A stretch of 7,883 bases of DNA from the NCBI GenBank assembly GCA_900556465.1, contig USPK01000059.1, forward strand, positions 1 to 7,883, given 5' to 3'. The first letter of the stretch is position 1, and every line of letters begins with the position of its first letter. The position numbers and the translations under genes were made by a program. The notes beneath the pieces are model-generated. The model saw only the letters and a program-made list of their open reading frames with translations. It was not told the DNA's origin and did no database searches. Source of the DNA: an uncultured Prevotella sp. (GTDB taxonomy: Bacteria; Bacteroidota; Bacteroidia; Bacteroidales; Bacteroidaceae). Below are positions 1 to 4,889 of this stretch, piece by piece.

Positions 1-137
1 TCTGCTGCCTTATGCAAGAAATAAAAAATGGAATTGATAGAACCCACCTAAAATAAGACAGCAACTCCCGTCGAGCCTTCACACGCTGCGCCGCTACGCT
101 TTCCGCCGCCGGAAACGGCCGGTCCGTCCACCAATCC
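1..137. other. Left edge, no supported gene
   Basis: The first 60 bases are AT-rich (including ATAAAAAATGG) and then change to GC-rich sequence. No frame stays open on the plus strand past 54, and no convincing start, promoter or repeat was found on either strand. It could be the 3' flank of a neighbouring gene or the edge of an inserted element, but nothing in the visible bases decides this. Confidence 0.3.
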
Positions 138-158
138 ATTGCCCGCCGGGCGGGCAAT
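138..158 (+). terminator. Hairpin plus T-rich tail, oriented as a plus-strand terminator
   Basis: ATTGCCCG (138-145) pairs with CGGGCAAT (151-158) around CCGGG, and the plus strand continues ATTTTAT. That is a plausible intrinsic terminator for transcription entering from the left edge; on the minus strand the stem is followed by GGATTGG, without T residues. No plus-strand gene is demonstrated in 1-137: the three plus frames stop at about 24, 36 and 54, so only the tail of an unseen gene could be there. The stem may also help end minus-strand transcripts as a second, weaker barrier. Confidence 0.38.
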
Positions 159-172
159 ATTTTATAAAGGCC

Positions 173-219
173 ACTGCCCGACTTCGGGAGCGAGGGTGAT
201 GCTCCGCCCGTCGGGCAGT
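173..219 (-). terminator. Large interrupted dyad downstream of the small peptide gene
   Basis: ACTGCCCGAC (173-182) pairs perfectly with GTCGGGCAGT (210-219), and inside it GGAGC (187-191) pairs with GCTCC (201-205), giving a two-part stem with a 9-nt loop. It starts 44 nt past the peptide stop (263). On the minus strand the stem is followed by GGCCTTTATAAAATATT, only weakly T-rich. It is the best candidate for the end of the peptide transcript, but a structured RNA element is equally possible. Confidence 0.42.
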
Positions 220-262
220 CGCGTTCCTAAAATTTATCCACCTATGTCCGAGGAACGCACAA

Positions 263-505
263 TCAAGCCTTTACCGTATCTTGAACTATCGTATCGTTCA
301 GCGCAAATGCCGGTTCTACGGTTTTCGCCGTGTCCGTCGTCACCGTGTCGGTCAGTGCGGGCACGCTGTCGGGCACAGCCACCGTGTCGGTAGTCACCGT
401 GTCGGCCAGACCGGCCTGAGCCTGTACCGGGTTTACTTCTACAAATGCGCCACTCATGGAAACAAATCCTAAAGCCAAAACGGCTGCTACTGCAAACTTT
501 TTCAT
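263..505 (-). CDS. Small exported acidic DTV-repeat peptide (80 aa), likely sigma54-controlled
   Basis: I do not recognise a named family. The 80-residue product starts MKKFAVAAVLALGFVSMSG and has a classic signal peptide: a KK n-region, a hydrophobic core at about 4-21 and a likely signal peptidase I site after VQA (residue 29). The mature part is about 51 residues, has no Cys, Trp or Tyr, and is low-complexity: DTVTTDT occurs twice (35-41, 53-59), with DSV, DTI and DTV between and after. It has 7 Asp, 1 Glu and 2 Lys, so it is acidic. Residues 71-76 (DTIVQD) nearly match DTLVQD in the periplasmic domain of the kinase encoded upstream. A perfect sigma54 promoter (562-577) and a candidate enhancer (641-693) lie between it and the sigma54-activator gene, so it is probably that regulator's direct target. 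Export to the periplasm or beyond is inferred. Possible roles are sensor feedback, an envelope stress buffer or a signalling peptide. ATG at 505 is chosen because the signal peptide begins there. Confidence 0.82.
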   Translation of the reverse strand: MKKFAVAAVLALGFVSMSGAFVEVNPVQAQAGLADTVTTDTVAVPDSVPALTDTVTTDTAKTVEPAFALNDTIVQDTVKA

Positions 506-550
506 AATCTTCGCTGTTTAATTGTTTTCTTTTTTTGTTTATTGCTCTGC
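506..550 (-). other. A-rich 5' leader of the small peptide gene
   Basis: If sigma54 transcription starts about 12 nt after the GC of the -12 element (near 550), the leader is about 45 nt. Positions 513-542 on the minus strand are almost only A with a few T, C and G, and there is no Shine-Dalgarno sequence before the ATG at 505. Unstructured A-rich leaders without a Shine-Dalgarno sequence are typical of Bacteroidetes translation initiation, so this supports both the start codon and efficient translation. The exact start of transcription is inferred from promoter spacing. Confidence 0.45.
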
Positions 551-561
551 CTATATATACC

Positions 562-577
562 GCAATCGCCGTGCCAA
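562..577 (-). promoter_or_regulatory. Sigma54 (RpoN) -24/-12 promoter for the small peptide gene
   Basis: The minus strand reads TTGGCACG (577-570), four spacer bases, then TTGC (565-562). This matches every conserved base of the sigma54 consensus TGGCACG-N4-TTGC. The GG (575-574) and GC (563-562) dinucleotides are exactly 10 nt apart. The predicted start is near G550, 45 nt before the ATG at 505. The gene directly upstream on the same strand encodes a GAFTGA-containing sigma54 activator, which makes a chance match unlikely. A TTTG at 578-575 overlaps the -24 element, but no TAnnTTTG box follows at housekeeping spacing. Confidence 0.87.
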
Positions 578-640
578 ACCGGCGCGGCGACAACAATTCA
601 TTAATTATCAGCGAAATAAGTTTTCTTGGCACAGACAGCC

Positions 641-693
641 GGCTGGGGAAAGTGTGGAACGGGTGTGGAAAAATTCCCCAGCCAAGTGTGGAA
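641..693 (-). promoter_or_regulatory. Candidate enhancer (UAS) for the NtrC-type regulator
   Basis: Five half-sites of the form TTCC(A/C)CA are packed here. On the minus strand they are 693-687, 670-664, 659-653 and 650-644, with 680-674 in the opposite orientation (TGGGGAA). Two dyads result: 693-674 (6-nt spacer) and 680-664 (3-nt spacer). A perfect 10-bp inverted repeat (GGCTGGGGAA at 641-650 against TTCCCCAGCC at 674-683) encloses part of the cluster. The forward TTCCACA copies start 23 and 11 bp apart, about two turns and one turn of the helix. Relative to a start at 550 the cluster spans about -91 to -143, the usual range for activator sites of sigma54 promoters. It begins just past the regulator's stop codon. 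Binding by that regulator is inferred. Confidence 0.65.
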
Positions 694-696
694 TTT

Positions 697-2037
697 CTAT
701 TTCTCCCCCATCCCGTAGAGCTTCAGTTTGTTGTAGAGCGTCTTGCGGTCCACGCCGAGCAGAGCGGCCGCACGGCTCTTGTTCCCGCCCGTAGCCTGCA
801 AGGCCCGTCGGATACGCTCCTGCTCCGTCTGTCCGTCGCGCAGTTGCAGGTGCGCCGCGGGCTGCGGTGCCGCCAGCTCCGGCCCCAGGTCCTCCAGGCG
901 GATGTAGGGCCCCTGCGCCAGTAGCGTCGCCCGCTTCACCAGGTTCTTCATCTCGCGCAGGTTTCCCGGCCAGGCGTAGCGTACCATCGCGTCGCGCGCC
1001 CGGTCGTCAAATCCCGCCACGTGGCGTTCCAGCTCCGCGTTGGCCTGTTGCAGGAAGAAGTCGGCAAATTGCAGGATGTCCTCCCCCCTTTCGCAGAGCA
1101 GGGGCATATGGAGGGTGAACTCGTTGATGCGGTGGTACAGGTCCTCGCGGAATTCCCCGCGCGCTATGGCCGCCGGAAGGTCCTCGTTCGTCGCACACAC
1201 CAGGCGGATGTCTACGGTCGTCTCCTTCGTCCCGCCGACCGGCCGCACGCGCCGCTCCTGCAGCGCGCGGAGCAACTGCACCTGCACGTCGTAGCTCAGG
1301 TTCCCCACCTCGTCCAGGAAGAGCGTGCCGCCGTTGGCCTCTTCAAAGGCGCCTGCCTTGTCGCTCACGGCCCCGGTGAAGGCACCCTTCACGTGCCCGA
1401 AGAATTCCGAGGCCGCCAGCTCCTTGGTCATGGCGCCGCAGTCTATGGCCACGAAGGGCCGGTCCGCCCGCTTGCTCAGCTCGTGAATGCGCCGCGCCAC
1501 GTACTCCTTACCCGTGCCGCTCGCCCCCGTAATGAGCACAGACATCGGCGTAGGCGCCACCAGCGCCACGTAGCCGTACAGCTGGCGAGCCGCCGGACTG
1601 TGTCCCTCCAGGAAGCGCCCCGCCGCGGCCGGACGCTGTGCCGGTGCCGGCGTCGCCGGGGCTGCGGCCGCCGGGGCCGCGGCCAGCGCCTCGCGGATCT
1701 TGTGGAGCAAAATGTCGTGGTGTACCGGTTTGGCGATATAGTCACTCGCGCCGAGCTTCATGGCTTCCACGGCGTTCTGCACCTCGGCGTAGCCGGTCAT
1801 GATGATTAAAGGTGTCGCGATGCCCTTGCCGCGCATCCACTGCAACAGGTAGAGGCCGTCCTCGTCCGGCAGCCGCAGGTCCGAAAGCACGAGGTCGAAC
1901 GGCCCGCGCTCCAGCAGCAGCTTCACCGCGGCGCGCACGCTGCTCGCCGTCTCGGCTGCAAATCCCTGCTTGCCCAACCAGGTCTTCAGCATCAGGGAGA
2001 AGGTCAAATCGTCTTCTACTATTAATAAGTGGGACAT
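697..2037 (-). CDS. Sigma54-dependent NtrC-family response regulator
   Basis: This 446-residue protein has the three-domain plan of NtrC/AtoC/ZraR regulators at normal length. The receiver (about 1-118) has the acidic pair D9-D10, phosphoacceptor D53 (LSDLRLPDEDG), T81 and K103. An Ala/Pro-rich linker (about 119-140) leads to the AAA+ sigma54-interaction domain (about 143-375): Walker A GASGTGKE (171-178), sigma54-contact loop GAFTGA (218-223), Walker B GTLFLDE (237-243), sensor I CATNEDL (281-287), FREDLYHRI with the Arg finger region (296-304) and WPGNLREM (356-363). A Fis-type helix-turn-helix closes the protein (about 404-440; NKSRAAALLGVDRKTLYNKL). Phosphorylation should drive oligomerisation, enhancer binding and ATP-driven opening of sigma54 promoters. 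It lies 26 nt downstream of the hybrid kinase on the same strand, with no terminator between, so the two probably form an operon and a cognate pair. A sigma54 promoter and candidate enhancer directly follow its stop codon. The exact orthologue name cannot be set from sequence. Confidence 0.97.
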   Translation of the reverse strand: MSHLLIVEDDLTFSLMLKTWLGKQGFAAETASSVRAAVKLLLERGPFDLVLSDLRLPDEDGLYLLQWMRGKGIATPLIIMTGYAEVQNAVEAMKLGASDYIAKPVHHDILLHKIREALAAAPAAAAPATPAPAQRPAAAGRFLEGHSPAARQLYGYVALVAPTPMSVLITGASGTGKEYVARRIHELSKRADRPFVAIDCGAMTKELAASEFFGHVKGAFTGAVSDKAGAFEEANGGTLFLDEVGNLSYDVQVQLLRALQERRVRPVGGTKETTVDIRLVCATNEDLPAAIARGEFREDLYHRINEFTLHMPLLCERGEDILQFADFFLQQANAELERHVAGFDDRARDAMVRYAWPGNLREMKNLVKRATLLAQGPYIRLEDLGPELAAPQPAAHLQLRDGQTEQERIRRALQATGGNKSRAAALLGVDRKTLYNKLKLYGMGEK

Positions 2038-2063
2038 ACGCTATCGTCTTTCAGTCCAGTCTG

Positions 2064-4574
2064 TCATTCGGTTGTCGTGGCGCCGTCGTCCGCCGGCCCC
2101 ATGCGGTCGTTCAGGCGCCGCAGTGTGTCGCGCAGCGCCCTGGCCACGCGACCGACCGGTGCGTCGTCGGCCGTCGTCCATGCCGTTTCGCCGCGCCGGG
2201 CCTCCAGGAGGCGCAGGTCCGCCACTACCGGCGAAGCCATGAGCGTAAACGTCGGCAGCAGCTTGTGCGCCAGGCGGCACGCCTCCGCCTTGTCCTGCCG
2301 CTCCAGGGCGGCGGCAAAGGCCTCCGCGTGGTGCGCCGTCTCGTCGCGGAACGTGCGCAGGATTTCCCGCTCCGCCGCGGCGTCACCGTCGGCAAAGGCC
2401 GTCAGCGCGGCGAAGGGGTCCGCCCCGGCCGCGCCCTCTTCCGGCGCACCGGCCGCCTCGGACGGGGGCGGCAGTGTCGCGGGAGCCGCCGCCCCGGCGC
2501 GGGTCAGGGCGTCAGCCAGTTCGCGCAGGTTGAACGGCTTGTGCAGACACGCCGCGAAGCCCGCGGTCCGCAGCTCGTTCTCCTCCATGTCGCTCCGCGC
2601 CGTTACGGCCACGACGGGCGGTTGCGCCGCCCCGTTGCCCCGGGTCCGTATCTGCCGCAACAGGTCGAAACCGCCCATTGCCGGCATCTGTATGTCGGTC
2701 AGCACCACGTCGAAGGGTTCGCGCTCCAGGTGTGCCAACAGCTCCTCCGGCTGCTCGCAGGCCACGACGCGGGCCTGTCCGCCCGACAGGTGGTCCAGCA
2801 TCTCGACCGTCAGGCGCAGTTGCAGGCGGTCGTCGTCAATGAGCAGCACGCGCAGGGCGCCGGTGGCCGGCGTCGCCGCCCGGGGCGCTTCCGCGTCGGC
2901 CGCGTCGGCTTCCGCCGCCGGCAATGTCACAGTGAACGTGCTGCCCTGTCCGCGCTCGCTCGTCACGGTCAGTTCTCCGTCCAGCAGGTCCGTCAGCTTC
3001 TTCGTTATGGCCAGCCCGAGCCCCACGCCTTCCTGGCCCTGCGCACTCGTCAGCCGCGTAAAAGCGTCAAAGATGCGGCGCTGCTCCATCAGTGTCATGC
3101 CGCAGCCGGTGTCCGTCACGCTGAACGTCAGGCTACCGTCGGCCCAGGCGGCCCGTAGCGTGATGCCGCCCTCGGCCGTGAACTTCAGCGCGTTGGTCAG
3201 GAGGTTGTCCACGATTTGCCGGAGCCGGAACGCGTCGCCCAGACAGGTGCGGCAGACCGATACGTCCACCTCGGCGCGGAGCTCCAACCCTTTCTTGGCG
3301 GCGGCGGGGCGCAGCGCCTCGACGGCTTCCACGAAAAGGCGGCTCGGGTCGAAGCGCACCGGTCTCACGTCCATCTTCCCCGCCTCCAGGCGGTGATAGT
3401 CGAGCAGGGCGGTGACGAGCTGCAGCAGGTGGTCCGCCGCCCCTTGCAGGTAGTCCACGTAACGTTGGGCCCGTTCGGGGGCCGGCCGCTCCTGGAGCAG
3501 TTCCAGATAGCCCAGGATGGACGAGACGGGCGCCTTAATGTCGTGCGTGATGGTCAGCATCAGCTGTTCGCGCTGCGCCAGCAAGTCCTCCGCCCGCTGC
3601 TTCGCCGCCTCCAGTTCCTCACGGTAACGGGCCGCGCGCCGTATGTCGCGCCACACCCAGCACGTCAGCACCAGGGCCAGGACTACGGCCACGACGGCCA
3701 GTCCGCCTACGGTCCAGACGGCCAACCGTCGCGATTCGGCTTCGCGCTCCAGGGCTTCGTCCATCCAGTGTGTCTCGTCGGCCTCGATGGCGCGCAGCAA
3801 CTCGCCGATGCGCCACGTCAGCTCGACGCTTACGGCGCGCACCGCCTCCTCGCGGGCCCGGGCGCGGCTGTGACTGGCGGCGGCGCGGCGAGCAGCTTCG
3901 CGGTGGATGTCGGCCAGGGCCGCGGCCACGGAGTCCGCCACGTTGACGTCCTGCACCAGGGTGTCGGCGTCGTGTACCTGGCTGTGCTGCGTCACCTTCG
4001 TCGTGTCGGCGCGCGGCCGCCTGAAAGCGTCGGCCAGGCGTCCCAGAAAGCTGCGCTTGGTCCGTTCCACGGTGTACGAGCGCTCCACCTCGACGACACG
4101 CTGCCGCACCACGGGGCGCGGCGCCACCGAGTCGATGTCCGCGCGCAACTCGGCGATGCGCTGCTCATAGGCGGCGGCCAGCGGACGGTCCGAGCGCACG
4201 GACAGCAGCCGTGCCGTGCTCTCCATCTTGTCTACCACCAGGCGCCGGAGCGTATCGAGACGGGCGCGCTGAAGCGTGTCGGCCAGCAGCGCGTCGAGGC
4301 TGTCGGCGGCGGCCAGTACCTGTCCCACCGCGGCCTCGTATTCGTCGTAGGCCACCGCCCCGCCCTGTCCCACCGTCTGGCTCAGGTTTTCGGCCTCGAA
4401 CAGGCGCCCCACCAGCCGCGTGACGGCCCGGCGGTGGCGCGTGACGTTCTCCTCCACGGCCGACACGTTGGCCAGCGACTTCGTCTGGCGGTAAATGTAG
4501 CCCACCGTGCCCGCCAGCACGAGGGCCAGCAGGACATAGCCGAAAGCTACTTTCAGGGAAGTGTGGAAACGCAT
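2064..4574 (-). CDS. Hybrid sensor histidine kinase with receiver and HPt domains
   Basis: This 836-residue inner-membrane phosphorelay kinase is predicted in this order: TM1 (about 8-28); a long, mainly helical periplasmic sensor (about 30-284); TM2 (about 285-308); a coiled linker without a clear HAMP domain; HisKA with H344 (TITHDIKAPVSS); HATPase with N461 (DNLLTNALKFT), DTGCGM (488-493) and GVGLGL (516-521); a receiver with D580-582, phosphoacceptor D627 (LTDIQMPAMGG), T658 and K679; and a C-terminal HPt with H770 (LAHKLLPTF). Phosphate would run H344, D627, H770, then D53 of the regulator encoded 26 nt downstream. The sensor start is faintly CHASE3-like, but I could not assign the family. 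It has a basic stretch (about 152-189) followed by DADTLVQD (202-209), which resembles the small peptide encoded beyond the regulator. The ATG at 4574 is preferred over an in-frame ATG at 4628: the extra 18 residues are Arg/Cys-rich and precede the transmembrane segment, and the likely transcription start (about 4632) would leave almost no leader. Confidence 0.96.
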   Translation of the reverse strand: MRFHTSLKVAFGYVLLALVLAGTVGYIYRQTKSLANVSAVEENVTRHRRAVTRLVGRLFEAENLSQTVGQGGAVAYDEYEAAVGQVLAAADSLDALLADTLQRARLDTLRRLVVDKMESTARLLSVRSDRPLAAAYEQRIAELRADIDSVAPRPVVRQRVVEVERSYTVERTKRSFLGRLADAFRRPRADTTKVTQHSQVHDADTLVQDVNVADSVAAALADIHREAARRAAASHSRARAREEAVRAVSVELTWRIGELLRAIEADETHWMDEALEREAESRRLAVWTVGGLAVVAVVLALVLTCWVWRDIRRAARYREELEAAKQRAEDLLAQREQLMLTITHDIKAPVSSILGYLELLQERPAPERAQRYVDYLQGAADHLLQLVTALLDYHRLEAGKMDVRPVRFDPSRLFVEAVEALRPAAAKKGLELRAEVDVSVCRTCLGDAFRLRQIVDNLLTNALKFTAEGGITLRAAWADGSLTFSVTDTGCGMTLMEQRRIFDAFTRLTSAQGQEGVGLGLAITKKLTDLLDGELTVTSERGQGSTFTVTLPAAEADAADAEAPRAATPATGALRVLLIDDDRLQLRLTVEMLDHLSGGQARVVACEQPEELLAHLEREPFDVVLTDIQMPAMGGFDLLRQIRTRGNGAAQPPVVAVTARSDMEENELRTAGFAACLHKPFNLRELADALTRAGAAAPATLPPPSEAAGAPEEGAAGADPFAALTAFADGDAAAEREILRTFRDETAHHAEAFAAALERQDKAEACRLAHKLLPTFTLMASPVVADLRLLEARRGETAWTTADDAPVGRVARALRDTLRRLNDRMGPADDGATTTE
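4559..4568 (-). promoter_or_regulatory. Extra copy of the enhancer decamer at the kinase start
   Basis: The minus strand carries TTCCACACTT here, identical to the 10-mer at 693-684 in the candidate enhancer, and CCACACTT again at 4593-4586 just upstream of the kinase ATG. The first copy lies in codons 3-6 of the kinase, about 65 nt downstream of the predicted transcription start. It could be an operator through which the regulator controls its own operon, or it could be chance in coding DNA (the residues are FHTS). Only the identity of the string is certain. Confidence 0.25.
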
Positions 4575-4638
4575 GGGCAGGCAGAAAGTGTGGCGGCACC
4601 TGCGCGGCCACCGGCCGCGGACACACACCGCCAGTCTG

Positions 4639-4646
4639 CAAAGATA
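4639..4646 (-). promoter_or_regulatory. Bacteroidetes housekeeping -7 box for the kinase-regulator operon
   Basis: The minus strand reads TATCTTTG, an exact match to the Bacteroidetes -7 consensus TAnnTTTG. No clear TTTG -33 box is found 19-21 nt upstream, which is common in this group. Transcription would start near 4632, giving a leader of roughly 58 nt to the ATG at 4574. No sigma54 motif is seen here, so the signalling genes are probably transcribed by the main sigma factor, separately from their target. Confidence 0.6.
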
Positions 4647-4712
4647 CGGAGATTGTCCCTACGGAGTGCGCCCCGCCTTGTGAATAATCCCAAACGCTTC
4701 TGACGGGATTCT

Positions 4713-4747
4713 AAAAAAGGGCACGGCCGGCGCCGACAGTCGGCCGG
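4713..4747 (-). terminator. Possible intrinsic terminator downstream of the GH20 gene
   Basis: On the minus strand a GC-rich dyad (GCCGA, loop CTG, TCGGC at 4744-4732, with flanking CCGG/CCGG pairs out to 4747 and 4727) is followed within about 10 nt by six T residues (4718-4713). It lies between the GH20 stop (4890) and the kinase promoter (4646), the right place to separate the two units. The T run does not abut the stem directly, which lowers confidence. Confidence 0.4.
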
Positions 4748-4809
4748 AACACGGGGCTAAGGCCCGTAAAAACTGGGCCTATTCCCGTAAAAACTGGCCT
4801 TAGCCCCGT
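4747..4809 (-). repeat. Three-unit 21-bp tandem repeat with 14-bp inverted ends
   Basis: Read on the minus strand, three consecutive 21-bp units fill 4809-4789, 4788-4768 and 4767-4747. The first two share the ACGGG start and the CAGTTTTT end; the third is diverged. Superimposed is a perfect 14-bp inverted repeat, ACGGGGCTAAGGCC at 4751-4764 against GGCCTTAGCCCCGT at 4796-4809, with a 31-nt loop. A smaller hairpin, GGCCC/GGGCC at 4761-4765 and 4775-4779, competes with it. It sits in the 315-bp gap between GH20 and the kinase. It could be a REP-like or other short repeat, or an RNA structure at the 3' end of the GH20 transcript. There are too few copies for a CRISPR array. Confidence 0.8.
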
Positions 4810-4889
4810 AGCGGGCGGCAATGGCCGGCGCGAACGGGGGCCTGCGGCCGGACGGAGAGCCAGGCAGAGCGTCGGCCCCGCACGCCCGC

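Noticed and set aside
1..60. Insertion-sequence end or partial gene at the left edge
   Set aside because: Base composition changes, but no terminal repeat, target duplication or open frame is visible in the few bases available.
551..578. Housekeeping TTTG / TATATATA promoter for the peptide gene
   Set aside because: TTTG overlaps the -24 element, but the spacing to TATATATA is too short and no TAnnTTTG box is present; the sigma54 match is complete.
626..643. Plus-strand TTGGCAC resembling a second sigma54 -24 element
   Set aside because: No TTGC or GC at the required spacing downstream, and it would read into the 3' end of the regulator gene.
641..693. TTTTTCCACA and related strings as DnaA boxes, with TTATCCACC at 231-239, suggesting an origin
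   Set aside because: None fits TTATNCACA exactly, there is no adjacent AT-rich unwinding region with dnaA/dnaN genes, and the repeats fit an activator-binding cluster better.
4575..4628. In-frame ATG at 4628 giving an 18-residue longer kinase
   Set aside because: The extension is Arg/Cys-rich, precedes the natural MRFHTSLK start of the membrane anchor, and would begin within a few bases of the predicted transcription start.
4747..4809. CRISPR array
   Set aside because: Units are contiguous without spacers, only two are well conserved, and no cas genes are present.
4711..4810. Repeat translated as PVFTG-like units of a protein
   Set aside because: The frame arises from the 21-bp DNA repeat, lacks a convincing start, and overlaps the GH20 3' end antisense to its frame; dyad symmetry argues for a DNA or RNA element.
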